DNA of 64,000 nucleotides from Spongiivirga sp046524175. GTDB taxonomy: Bacteria > Bacteroidota > Bacteroidia > Flavobacteriales > Flavobacteriaceae. Below are positions 8,396 through 16,273 of this stretch, piece by piece. The stretch's first letter is position 1, and the number at the start of each line of letters is the position of its first letter. The notes beneath the pieces are model-generated. The model worked only from the letters and a program-made list of their open reading frames with translations, searched no databases and was not told the DNA's origin. Location of the stretch: positions 372,001 through 436,000 of the forward strand of contig NZ_JBEFZF010000004.1 of the NCBI RefSeq assembly GCF_046524175.1, given 5' to 3'. A program made the translations under genes and the position numbers.

Positions 8396-10351
8396 CTAAT
8401 TAACAACCCAAGGACCTTTGAAAAAGTCATCAATGGTCGCATTAGAGTACCATTCTTGTATTTCATCTCCTGCTTCATTAATGAAGAGATATCTTCCTGT
8501 ATTGCCAGTAACAAAATTTACAGAAGCACCAACTTTATCAAATTGCACGCCTTCACTATTCGTTTGTCCAACAAACCATTCTTTTGTATCAAGTAGACCA
8601 CTGAGGACTCTAGTATTATAATTATATGTTTGATAACTGTTCCCATCCTTACTAAATAGGGCAATGGAGGAAGAACCAATCCTCACACCAGCTCCTATAC
8701 CTTCAGATGAAAGAAAAAACCGATCATCACTAATTATCAAATGCTGGTTAACCAGAAAGATTTTGCTTCCATCAGTACTGGCATTATTTACATTGTAACT
8801 TCCAATGGGTCCTGAGGGTAATGTATTTTCTGGTATTGTTGAAAAATCGATTTCAAGTTCTTGATAGTCAAACCCGTCTATATCAAAAATTAAGAGTCGG
8901 GTGTTGTTGTAATTTACCATTGCTCCAATATCTTCTAATTCTATTCCACCGAGTGGACCGTTAGGATCGGCAATATCAAAAATCTTTTTATCTCCCAATA
9001 CACTTTGCGTATTGCCATTAAACCATGCGTATTGCTTACCATCTTTACTCACTACAACCACGTTACTATTACCAATATGTCCAAAGGCTCCAATTCCCTC
9101 ATCAAAAAGATCAACTAAATCGGTGTAAAGACCTGGAGGTAAAACTCCTTTTAGTTCACATTCAACTACATCGTATTCGGTTGAAATATTAGTTCCTACG
9201 ATTTTATCAGGACGTTCAACACTTCTCGCAACATAGGAAAGTGGTAATCCAGCTCTGATATCAGTACTTTCTGCCAATTTACTCGCAATAGTACTTATAT
9301 TAGTTTCACCACTCAAGAAACTACTTTGAGCGTTTCCGCCATAGGCGATCACTTTTATTTTGAGTTCTTTTAACTCTTCCATTGCACTGGCTTCAAGTTC
9401 ACCAGCAACTTTGTTGTTAAATGCGCCGTAAGCAACATTTAGTTTGGCTTCCATTTCTTTTCTACTTGAAGTAGATTCAATCAGCATATAAAAAATACGA
9501 CCGTATGTAACATCTGATATAAAAGTAGCAGGATTGTCAGCTTGCACATAGGTGGCTAATTGTTCAGGTGTAACACTAGGATCAAAAATTTCTTCTAAAC
9601 TAGTAGGTAAATCAAAAGACATAGTGTAGTACTGCTGTGTCAGTTTCACTAAAGTCCTATTGAATGATTTTTCTGTACTAAAAGACATATCTGCTGATAC
9701 TTTTGTTGTAAAAGTGCTAATATCTAATCCCATTTCTAGGGCCATTTGTTGCTCAGATTCTATTTGGATAATATCGAGTACCATATTTGCTGGAACAACT
9801 CCTGTGGCATTCGAAATGATTTCGTTCATACCATCTTGAATACTACTTTTTTTGACTTCGTCAACTCCAAAACTCGACTCGGGATTTCCGTCGTTTAAAT
9901 TATAAGAAACTGTTCCGCGGGCTCTTTTTACAACAATGGGTGAAGGTGTCGCATCCTTTAATGTTTTACCTTGAATAAGACTACCGGGGTAAATAACATT
10001 GGCGTTCGGATTGAATAAAGGGAAAGAGCCATTACCATCGGTTACACTTACTGTTTTAGTAGTACAAACAAAACGCTCCGTTATGGGTTCTGTACCTTCA
10101 CCTTCTTCTGGATCACGAGTAACTGTTTCATCTGGATCCTCAACAGGGACTGGCTCACTTTCGCTAACTTGTTTAGAGGTTGGGAAGGGCTCTGGGTCGT
10201 TACCTACAGCAATTACTTCTGCAAAGGTTGCTGCAGCTGGTGGTTCAATTGGTGGATCTGTGGGTCCATCTTCATCTTTACTGCATGCAATAGCCAATGC
10301 AATAAAAAGCATTGCTACTAGTTTTTCGAATACGTTGTTTTGTGTTTTCAT
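8396..10351 (-). CDS. Cholesterol-dependent-cytolysin-like (thiol-activated cytolysin family) surface lipoprotein
   Basis: This 651-residue protein has a lipoprotein signal (lipid Cys23) followed by CSKDED, a Bacteroidota surface-export signal. After an acidic Pro-rich linker, residues about 118-398 follow the domain 1-3 core of cholesterol-dependent cytolysins: NVIYPGSL, SPIVVKRARGTVSYNL, YYTMSFDLP, the strongly conserved VTYGRIFYMLIESTSSRKE, VIAYGGNAQ and LPLSYVARSVE. The two stretches corresponding to membrane-inserting hairpins (about 190-250 and 290-340) are present. The cholesterol-binding domain 4 with its Trp-rich undecapeptide is missing. Residues about 405-651 instead hold four repeats around (D/E)xxGAxxxIGxxxxxxxxxDGxxYxxYN, perhaps a hemopexin-like propeller for target binding. 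It lies 81 bp downstream of an aerolysin-like gene and is probably in the same operon. Pore formation is inferred from family. Confidence 0.82.
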   Translation of the reverse strand: MKTQNNVFEKLVAMLFIALAIACSKDEDGPTDPPIEPPAAATFAEVIAVGNDPEPFPTSKQVSESEPVPVEDPDETVTRDPEEGEGTEPITERFVCTTKTVSVTDGNGSFPLFNPNANVIYPGSLIQGKTLKDATPSPIVVKRARGTVSYNLNDGNPESSFGVDEVKKSSIQDGMNEIISNATGVVPANMVLDIIQIESEQQMALEMGLDISTFTTKVSADMSFSTEKSFNRTLVKLTQQYYTMSFDLPTSLEEIFDPSVTPEQLATYVQADNPATFISDVTYGRIFYMLIESTSSRKEMEAKLNVAYGAFNNKVAGELEASAMEELKELKIKVIAYGGNAQSSFLSGETNISTIASKLAESTDIRAGLPLSYVARSVERPDKIVGTNISTEYDVVECELKGVLPPGLYTDLVDLFDEGIGAFGHIGNSNVVVVSKDGKQYAWFNGNTQSVLGDKKIFDIADPNGPLGGIELEDIGAMVNYNNTRLLIFDIDGFDYQELEIDFSTIPENTLPSGPIGSYNVNNASTDGSKIFLVNQHLIISDDRFFLSSEGIGAGVRIGSSSIALFSKDGNSYQTYNYNTRVLSGLLDTKEWFVGQTNSEGVQFDKVGASVNFVTGNTGRYLFINEAGDEIQEWYSNATIDDFFKGPWVVN

Positions 10352-10432
10352 AATACTATTGTTTTGTGGTTTAACTGACTATTTATTAATTGCTTACTGA
10401 ACTCGCATACTTCTTGTGGAGTTTGAATGAAT

Positions 10433-12094
10433 TTAATTGGCGCAGGTTGTTTCAACATTTCTTGAAACTTTTTCCGGTTCTACTAGATCATTAATGGTAG
10501 CTATTCCCTGAATCGTTACTTCGATATAATCGTCTTGAATGTCGGTTATTACTCCAGTAAACCCATTAAACTCTAACTGGGTGCGAATTTCATTACCTGT
10601 AAGTGATTCATTATTTTTTTGATAAACACCCATTATTTTAAAGCGTTGTGCAATAGGGACTTTTACAAGTGTGTAGCTTTGGTATAAATCTGCAATTACA
10701 AGTGCTGAATTTCCAGGGATAGACTGATTTCGCTCCTCAGAAATTTCAGTTGATGTAGTTTCTTCAATAACTTCAAGATCAACAGCTGTTGTTGTTTTTG
10801 ATCTGCTGAAAGTATATGATGTAGCTAGGTTACTTTCTATAGAGCCCTGAACACCAAAGAATGTTGTTGGTACTTCCGTTTCGAGATCAAAAGAAGTTTC
10901 ATAATTAGTACCTGTACTTACTGCTATTGATTCGTTCCAATTTAAAACTTCTTTAGTCGTAACAGTTTTTGTTTGTCCTACTTCTTCAGAAAGGTTGTCA
11001 ATGCTGCAATTTTGTAAGGTTTTATTGTAGGCCTCCTCGGTATCGTTAGCAGGCACAATAGGGCGTACATATTTAGTTTCAATGGGTTGAACATCCCAAT
11101 CAATATCAAAAGATAAAACTCTAAAGTAAGCAGGTTCGGCATCACTATTTCCTGCATTTAACCTATCGTTAATTAGATACAAGGGATTTCCTGTAAATGT
11201 CGGAGTTATGGTATATAGCCCTGAATCAACTTTTTCAATTTTGAACTTGTAATTAGGTGGCGCACCAGTATTGTTTCCCCCATTTCTAATGAGGTTTGCC
11301 TTGCTCTGTATTCTAAGTTCTGAGTTAGCAGGGACAATATATAGGTAATGTATATCATCACCATTATGCACGGATATTGTAAATACACCTTCTTCATTAG
11401 GAACTTCCATAAACCTATAGGTTGTAAAAGTTTCGGTATTTTCAGAATCATAATCAAGATCTTCTAGTTTACTTGCAATTATTGGTGTATTTAAAAGAAC
11501 GGTATTGGGAAAGTTTATAGAGTTAGGAGCTCCATAAATATCTTCGCTATCCTTAGAAACAATTTGTACATAGTATTTAACATCATTATTAAAAGCAACA
11601 TTTGTATTATTGTTGTCTAAAGCATTTGCATTAATTTCTTGTATCGATGGATTTGAGGTGAAAGAAACTTCGGTAAAATCTTCAGTTGTTAATACGTTGT
11701 CATTTTGATCTAGAACGTTAATTGTAATGTCAACACCATTGCTTAGTTCGGTTTTTGCATCATTTGAAAGGTTTTCATTTTCAAAAGATAGACGTGCAAT
11801 GTTGTTGAAAGCGTCAAATTGAACCTTCTGACTATAGTCTCCAGTGGTAGCTGTTACCTCAATGTCGGCGTTCGTAGGGGTATATCCCTTTCGGGCAATA
11901 TCACGTGCACTTATGTAAATACCTATTTCACCAGCATCGGTGTCAAAGTCATCCAGGCTTATACCAGCTAATACTTGAATCATGGGGTTAGGAGGGTTAA
12001 TAATTTCCCCACCATCATCTTTACTACATGCAAGTATTATGGTTATAAATAGCATCGCTAGAATTTCTTTGAATAACTTGTTTTGTGTTTTCAT
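10433..12094 (-). CDS. Aerolysin-like beta-pore-forming surface lipoprotein (paralogue 1)
   Basis: I start this gene at the ATG at 12094 (MKTQNKLFKE), which matches the start and signal peptide of two neighbouring lipoproteins; an upstream in-frame start would include the 5' leader. Of 553 residues, Cys23 is the lipid site and CSKDDGG fits the surface lipoprotein export signal. An Ig-like domain (about 35-140) and a mixed, possibly trefoil-like central domain follow. Residues about 361-490 are Ser/Thr-rich alternating strands starting at NCSIDNLSEEVGQTKTVTTKE and returning at the proline-containing NQSIPGNSALVIADLY, the layout of the aerolysin/ETX-MTX2 pore-forming module. It is clearly paralogous to the protein at 21922-23649. 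Toxin activity is inferred. Confidence 0.6.
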   Translation of the reverse strand: MKTQNKLFKEILAMLFITIILACSKDDGGEIINPPNPMIQVLAGISLDDFDTDAGEIGIYISARDIARKGYTPTNADIEVTATTGDYSQKVQFDAFNNIARLSFENENLSNDAKTELSNGVDITINVLDQNDNVLTTEDFTEVSFTSNPSIQEINANALDNNNTNVAFNNDVKYYVQIVSKDSEDIYGAPNSINFPNTVLLNTPIIASKLEDLDYDSENTETFTTYRFMEVPNEEGVFTISVHNGDDIHYLYIVPANSELRIQSKANLIRNGGNNTGAPPNYKFKIEKVDSGLYTITPTFTGNPLYLINDRLNAGNSDAEPAYFRVLSFDIDWDVQPIETKYVRPIVPANDTEEAYNKTLQNCSIDNLSEEVGQTKTVTTKEVLNWNESIAVSTGTNYETSFDLETEVPTTFFGVQGSIESNLATSYTFSRSKTTTAVDLEVIEETTSTEISEERNQSIPGNSALVIADLYQSYTLVKVPIAQRFKIMGVYQKNNESLTGNEIRTQLEFNGFTGVITDIQDDYIEVTIQGIATINDLVEPEKVSRNVETTCAN

Positions 12095-12105
12095 GATTTC
12101 TGAAT

Positions 12106-12195
12106 GTTTTGTGGTTGAACTGATTAATACTTGATCGTTTTTGTGACCTACCCGGTAAGTCTGCGCAAAACATGAACCGGGCAAGACCACAAAAC
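12106..12195 (-). promoter_or_regulatory. Structured 5' leader of aerolysin-like gene 1
   Basis: On the minus strand the leader begins with GTTTTGTGGTCTTG, then GCCCGGT pairs with ACCGGGT after a 19-base loop, then TAGGTCACAAAAAC closes an outer stem with GTTTTGTG. The same layout occurs before the paralogue at 23649, where the inner stem is ACTCGG/CCGAGT, so one base pair has changed on both sides. GTTTTGTGGT (12195-12186) is also exactly complementary to ACCACAAAAC (12115-12106), just before the start codon, giving an alternative pairing that could control translation. Confidence 0.5.
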
Positions 12196-12219
12196 GGTGA
12201 TGTTGATCTAACAACACAG

Positions 12220-12277
12220 CAAACCTAATCGGTTGATTTCGGGCCTCAAAAAAAGGACGGTGGACAAAGGGTGGACA
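12220..12277 (-). promoter_or_regulatory. Promoter with tandem direct-repeat activator site, aerolysin-like gene 1
   Basis: On the minus strand two copies of TGTCCACC (12277-12270 and 12266-12259) sit 11 bp apart. After a further 8 bp comes TTTG (12250-12247), 19 bp, then TAGGTTTG (12227-12220), an exact match to the Bacteroidota TTTG-N19-TAnnTTTG promoter. The repeat-to-minus-7 distance of 31 bp is identical at the promoters near 23767 and 25763. The site is likely bound by the TPR/LuxR-type regulators encoded next door. Confidence 0.75.
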
Positions 12278-12423
12278 GCTTAAAATTTAGGAAAAGAGAA
12301 TTAGTAGAAAGTCTTTCGAAGTCCTTTAAATACTGCGCTAAGCGTATTGTTATGATTAAAATATGATAAAGCACTACATGCCTATTGCAAAGCGTAAAGC
12401 GAGCGAATAATTGGCTAAATAGG

Positions 12424-14298
12424 TTACAAATTCATCGCAAGATCCTGAAGAGAATCTTCGGTTTGAAGATCTAATTTTTTACGAAGTCGGTAGCGGGCTT
12501 TTTTGATTCCTTCGGTAGAAATATTTAAAATGTTGGCTATCTCTTTGCTTGATAAATTCATTTTCAGCAATGCCAATAGTCGAAGTTCATTGGAGGTTAC
12601 CTGTGGGTATTTTGATTTTACATTGCCATTAAAGTCTTTATGAACTTCTTCGAAGTAGCGCGCAAAATTCTCCCAGTTATTATCATCCTGCAAATCAAAG
12701 TCAATACTTCTGATTAGTTGTTTAAAACCGTGACCATTTTCAGTTGAGGTTAGTTCTTTAGCTTTTTGTTTTAAACCTTCCAAAGTTTCATTTTTCTTGG
12801 CAAGGTGAAGGGCGTGGGTGGTCAATTCCTTCTTTTTAAAAGCTAACTCGGCATCAAGCTTTTCTCTTTCTAGCTTATTGCGTTTCATTTTTTGACGAAT
12901 ACCGTAAAAGGCTAATCCGAATAATAGCATAGACAATCCTAATCCACCACCCAGTAATACTTTTTGTAGGTCATCGATTTCGGCCTTTTGTTCTAGTAAG
13001 GCAATTTCGTTTTTTTGAATAGCTATTTGCTGTTCTTTTTCTTTAGTCTCGAATTCGGTTTTTAATCGCTCTATTTCTTTCGATTTTTCAATATTGTAAA
13101 TAGTATCGCTGATTGCTTTGTACATTTCGTGATCCTGCAACGCCATTTTATAGCGACCTAGTGCCGAATAGACTTGAGACCGATCTCGATACGCTTCATT
13201 AAGATCGTCTTTATTGCCAATAGAATCAGCTAATTGGATTGCTCTATTTAGATAGGGGAGTGCTTTTTCAGGCGAATTTAATTCTTCATTATAAACATCG
13301 CCTAGACGTTTTAAAGCCCAGGATTCCGAAAGAGGATTGTGGGAAATTTTTCTTGAGTAATCAATAGATTTTTTTAAATAACCAATTCCCTTTTGTACTT
13401 GTCCTTTTCTTACATGAGTTTTTCCAATATTAAACAGTGTGATGCCGATAAGGCCATGATCATTAATTTCCTTCGAAACAACTAAACTTTCCTCTAGATA
13501 GGGTAATGCAATGTCGTAGTTTTCTATTACGTAGTTAGAGTTACCAATATCATTTAATGAAAGCGCTATTTTTCGTTTGTTGTTATGCTTCCGATAGGCA
13601 GCAAGTAATTCTTTTTTTATGGAAATAGATTTTTCGAAGTTATCAGTATAATGGTATAAAGAGGCTAGTGTACCCTTAACTTGGAGTATTTTGTCTTCGA
13701 TTTTTAACTTTTCGGCATAGTCAAGCGCTTTTAAAACAGCTGTAAAGCCCTTTTCATATTCGGTTTGCCTCATATAAACAGATGCTCTTAGCCGGAGCAA
13801 ATTCATTATTAAAATGGAGTCAGATCTCGAGGCGGTAGCGTATTTTTTGATATTTTCATCAATACTGGTTAATGCTTTATTGTAATCTGCTTTTAAATAG
13901 GCTATAGAGATTAGCTGATAGCGAGATAATCCAGCTTCATAGGTGTCACCTAATTCTTCATATATTTTAATTGATTTATTAAAGTAAAAAAGTGCGGAAT
14001 CCATGCTGCGGTTAATTCTAAACTGTCTACCCTGGTGATAGTACGATTTAGCTATTCCGCTTTTGTAACCAATATTCTTGGCTATTTGTAAACCTTCTAA
14101 TGAATATTGAAGTGCGATTTTTGGGTTGCTTTCCTTGTAGTAATCGTATATGGAATATGCGGTAAGTACTTTTAACGTATCTTCTTGTTGAGAGTTGAAT
14201 ACACCAAGTAAACTATCAAGAGTTCTATTTTGAGCATTCAAGGAATATATACAGCTTATAGCAAAAAGGAGAAATGTTTTTTTGAGTATGCATGCCAT
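12424..14298 (-). CDS. Membrane-tethered TPR regulator with LuxR-type HTH (paralogue 1)
   Basis: This 624-residue protein has a signal peptide (about residues 1-22), then about ten TPR repeats that should lie in the periplasm. A coiled coil (about 410-440) leads to one membrane segment (VLLGGGLGLSMLLFGLAFYGI, about 445-465), a cytoplasmic coiled coil, and a C-terminal HTH. The helix is TSNELRLLALLKMNLSSKEIANILNISTEGIKKARYRLRKKL, a LuxR/GerE-like recognition unit. It is thus a one-component regulator that can bind DNA while anchored in the inner membrane. It sits directly upstream of the first aerolysin-like gene on the same strand. Its C-terminal 180 residues are nearly interchangeable with those of the regulator at 23881-25737. 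Confidence 0.8.
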   Translation of the reverse strand: MACILKKTFLLFAISCIYSLNAQNRTLDSLLGVFNSQQEDTLKVLTAYSIYDYYKESNPKIALQYSLEGLQIAKNIGYKSGIAKSYYHQGRQFRINRSMDSALFYFNKSIKIYEELGDTYEAGLSRYQLISIAYLKADYNKALTSIDENIKKYATASRSDSILIMNLLRLRASVYMRQTEYEKGFTAVLKALDYAEKLKIEDKILQVKGTLASLYHYTDNFEKSISIKKELLAAYRKHNNKRKIALSLNDIGNSNYVIENYDIALPYLEESLVVSKEINDHGLIGITLFNIGKTHVRKGQVQKGIGYLKKSIDYSRKISHNPLSESWALKRLGDVYNEELNSPEKALPYLNRAIQLADSIGNKDDLNEAYRDRSQVYSALGRYKMALQDHEMYKAISDTIYNIEKSKEIERLKTEFETKEKEQQIAIQKNEIALLEQKAEIDDLQKVLLGGGLGLSMLLFGLAFYGIRQKMKRNKLEREKLDAELAFKKKELTTHALHLAKKNETLEGLKQKAKELTSTENGHGFKQLIRSIDFDLQDDNNWENFARYFEEVHKDFNGNVKSKYPQVTSNELRLLALLKMNLSSKEIANILNISTEGIKKARYRLRKKLDLQTEDSLQDLAMNL

Positions 14299-14349
14299 AA
14301 TTAAAGATTAAGTACCAATGCCGCTAATGATTCTTCGGTTGTAATCTTT

Positions 14350-14383
14350 TAAAGATACTCATTTTTACCCCTTTAGTCGGGTA
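14350..14383 (-). promoter_or_regulatory. Promoter region of TPR/LuxR regulator 1
   Basis: TATCTTTA on the minus strand (14357-14350) matches the -7 element used by the paralogous regulator gene (TATCTTTA at 25770-25763). The 31-bp upstream direct repeats seen there are absent. Instead TACCC-CTTTAGTC-GGGTA (14366-14383) forms an inverted repeat over the -33 position and contains the same TACCCC core, so a repressing or autoregulatory site is possible. Weak evidence. Confidence 0.35.
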
Positions 14384-14427
14384 TGATGTTCTTCATCCTG
14401 TTTTCATAACGAACTATCGAGTTCAGA

Positions 14428-14500
14428 TCAGGGAAATCCCTGATTTTTCTATTTCAGGTGTTACCCTGAGTCTTTTTTATTGGTGCGTCGATAGCTTGCA
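14428..14500 (+). promoter_or_regulatory. Paired 16-bp palindromes and promoter box before the subtilase cassette
   Basis: TCAGGGAAATCCCTGA (14428-14443, a perfect palindrome) and TCAGGTGTTACCCTGA (14454-14469) are separated by 10 bp. CTTGCA (14495-14500), inside TAGCTTGC, starts 25 bp after the second. Exactly the same spacings occur at 16056-16128 upstream of the histidine kinase operon, which makes chance unlikely. The natural candidate binder is the NarL-type response regulator at 18176-18814. The box deviates from TAnnTTTG, as expected for an activator-dependent promoter. Confidence 0.7.
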
Positions 14501-14528
14501 ACAAGTTATTAATCAATCAAATTATCTC

Positions 14529-14582
14529 ATGAATTCACCAACTAAAAAAGAGCTTATTAAATATTTTGGAGCGGTCTTTTAA
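14529..14582 (+). CDS. Possible 17-residue leader peptide
   Basis: A short reading frame (ATG at 14529, TAA at 14580-14582) encodes MNSPTKKELIKYFGAVF. It starts about 30 bases after the candidate -7 box and ends 69 bases before the unknown cassette protein. It could be a leader peptide, a signalling peptide or a chance frame; nothing beyond its position supports translation. Confidence 0.25.
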   Translation: MNSPTKKELIKYFGAVF

Positions 14583-14651
14583 AGACTAAACAAGACTTAA
14601 CATCCTCCAGATTGATCCCATTATTCACTAATCTTTTAAAAAATCATAATC

Positions 14652-15317
14652 ATGTCAAAAATCATTTATAACAAGACAAAATCACACGGCAATAACGCCA
14701 ATATTCTAAGTGGTGCAGGAGTAGATAAAATCAAAATTAAAATTCCTTCTGGGCAAAAGTTTTCTCATTTTAGCATTACACCTGCTTCGGGTCATTCAGG
14801 TGTAGCAACCTTTAATGTTATCAAAGCACCTAGAGCTAATGCAACGGGAAATCAAGAAATACATGTAATGTGGACCTACGGCCCCTTTAGCAAATGTCGT
14901 TATAAGTTAAAAGTGTATTCAAAAGTTGCCAATGCTCCTACAGTAAAACCTGTAGTAATTTTTGGAGATAGAAATTGGTATAGCCTAGCAACTGGATATA
15001 TAAAGTCTAGACAACCTTTTACATTAAGACTTCAAGGGCCTGATGCACAAAAGTTATTTAACGTACTAAACCCGATGAATAATGCAATACTTAGTAGAGG
15101 TATTGTTGTTAATGAGGTAGTAGCAGTATCCATAACAGTAGCAGTTTGTGTTACAATAGTAGCGGTATCTGGTCTCGGAGTCTTAGGAGCTGTATTACTT
15201 TACGGCATACATCAAGGCTGTGAGATTGATGGTGAATTTGAAAACGGTGGAAATGTTACCACAGGAGGCTTAGGTCAAGTATTCAATATTGAATTGATGA
15301 AATGTGGGGGTAACTAA
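14652..15317 (+). CDS. Unknown protein with hydrophobic C-terminal segment, coupled to a subtilase
   Basis: I do not recognise this 221-residue protein. There is no signal peptide. Residues about 20-140 look all-beta (alternating patterns, e.g. KIKIKIPSGQKFSHFSIT and FSKCRYKLKVYSK). Residues about 151-187 form a long hydrophobic, Gly-punctuated stretch (VVNEVVAVSITVAVCVTIVA then GLGVLGAVLLYGI) that could insert in a membrane. A polar Gly-rich tail with CEIDGEFENGG and LMKCGGN follows. The stop overlaps the start of the subtilase gene (TAATG), so the two are translationally coupled. The hydrophobic segment plus a coupled protease suggests a protease-activated or protease-matured membrane-active effector or peptide precursor; this is inference. 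Confidence 0.75.
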   Translation: MSKIIYNKTKSHGNNANILSGAGVDKIKIKIPSGQKFSHFSITPASGHSGVATFNVIKAPRANATGNQEIHVMWTYGPFSKCRYKLKVYSKVANAPTVKPVVIFGDRNWYSLATGYIKSRQPFTLRLQGPDAQKLFNVLNPMNNAILSRGIVVNEVVAVSITVAVCVTIVAVSGLGVLGAVLLYGIHQGCEIDGEFENGGNVTTGGLGQVFNIELMKCGGN

Positions 15318-16051
15318 TGAACCCTAAAATTGCATTAATTGATGGGTTTCCTTGTTCAACGCATGAGCGGGTTACGGTTTATCATCATCCCAAGATTACC
15401 TATTCATGGGACTCCGATTTTTTCGGAGTTCCTGAATTTAGAAGACATGCCGATAAGATGATTGGTGTTATCAAAGCTGAAAATGCAAATACTGATATTT
15501 TGGTTTTTCCATTTTATCCCAAGCATGAATCAAACACGAAGAATCTTGCTCTTTTAGCTAAAAATATTGAGCAGGCAATTGAGCATCAATGTACAATAAT
15601 TTGTATATGTCTAGAGGTGGTAAAAGGAAAATCATTACCTCATGTGCTGAGTAGAGTGTATAAAAAAGCTAAAGGAAATGGGATTATTGTATGCGTTTCT
15701 GCAGGAAACGATGCTCCTTTTCTAAATCCTTTAATCGATAAGAAATACACGATTCCAATTATCGGAACCGCTATTGATGGAAAAATACCGGATCATCTCA
15801 AGATCAAATCGACAACCCCGGTTTTTGGGTTTTCCGTATTTGGTGGAACAGATGAAAAACCAGATCGCATAAATTGTAGTATCGCAACAGCACGTTTTTG
15901 TGGTTATTTATCTACTAAAATGGATCTTTTAGAAGCGTCTCCAAACAATAACTCCTTTAAGCATATAGTAGCGACGCTTCAGGACGAATTGATAGTAGTA
16001 CTGAACGGGCTTTATCATATACCAAAAGTTCAGGTTCAAGCTAGCTTTTAG
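15317..16051 (+). CDS. Minimal subtilisin-like (S8) serine protease
   Basis: This 244-residue protein has no signal peptide, so it is probably cytosolic. All four S8 landmarks can be aligned in order. IALIDGF carries Asp9. RRHADKMIGVI (His44) aligns with HGTHVAGI. An alternating strand-helix run ILVFPFY...NIEQAIEHQCTIICICLE corresponds to the LPVKVL...AIxxAxxxGADVINMSLG region. GIIVCVSAGND supplies the oxyanion Asn131, and NCSIATARFCGYL (Ser188) aligns with GTSMATPHVAG. The Gly residues of the His and Ser motifs are replaced, so activity needs testing. It is shorter than typical subtilases and has no propeptide or transport signal. It is coupled to the unknown protein upstream. Confidence 0.72.
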   Translation: MNPKIALIDGFPCSTHERVTVYHHPKITYSWDSDFFGVPEFRRHADKMIGVIKAENANTDILVFPFYPKHESNTKNLALLAKNIEQAIEHQCTIICICLEVVKGKSLPHVLSRVYKKAKGNGIIVCVSAGNDAPFLNPLIDKKYTIPIIGTAIDGKIPDHLKIKSTTPVFGFSVFGGTDEKPDRINCSIATARFCGYLSTKMDLLEASPNNNSFKHIVATLQDELIVVLNGLYHIPKVQVQASF

Positions 16052-16055
16052 TTTC

Positions 16056-16128
16056 TCAGGGAATAACCTGAATTTTTAATCTCAGGAGTAACCCTGAACG
16101 TTTATTAACTAATTAGTCAAATCTTGCA
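16056..16128 (+). promoter_or_regulatory. Paired 16-bp palindromes and promoter box before the kinase operon
   Basis: TCAGGGAATAACCTGA (16056-16071) and TCAGGAGTAACCCTGA (16082-16097) are 10 bp apart, and CTTGCA (16123-16128) starts 25 bp after the second. The geometry equals that at 14428-14500. It starts 4 bases after the subtilase stop and lies upstream of the kinase/response-regulator operon, which points to autoregulation by that response regulator. Confidence 0.7.
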
Positions 16129-16165
16129 TTAAATCAATAATTAGACTTTTTGGAGATGTAATAAA

Positions 16166-16273
16166 ATGAAGTGCGGTTTATCGGTAAAATTACCTGTAAA
16201 TCAATTTCGTATATTTAAAAAAGAGTATCCTTACTTTCTCCCGGCGCCTAAACTCTTAAAAATTTTATTTTGA
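16166..16273 (+). CDS. 35-residue small ORF translationally coupled to the histidine kinase
   Basis: A reading frame from ATG 16166 to TGA 16271-16273 encodes 35 residues: MKCGLSVKLPVNQFRIF, then KKEYPYFLPAPKLLKILF, a basic and aromatic peptide. Its stop overlaps the TTG start of the kinase in the sequence TTGA (16270-16273), the arrangement expected for translational coupling, and would explain how a weak TTG start is used. It begins 38 bases after the CTTGCA promoter box. It could be a leader peptide or a peptide sensed by the TPR kinase. Expression is not proven. Confidence 0.45.
   Translation: MKCGLSVKLPVNQFRIFKKEYPYFLPAPKLLKILF

Noticed and set aside
12160..12180. An ATG inside the leader of aerolysin-like gene 1 as an upstream peptide
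   Set aside because: The ATG is not present at the aligned position of the second leader, so it is unlikely to be functional.
12095..12217. A longer in-frame start for the first aerolysin-like protein (41 extra residues)
   Set aside because: The extension covers the conserved leader and lacks a signal peptide; the start at 12094 matches the MKTQN starts of both related genes.
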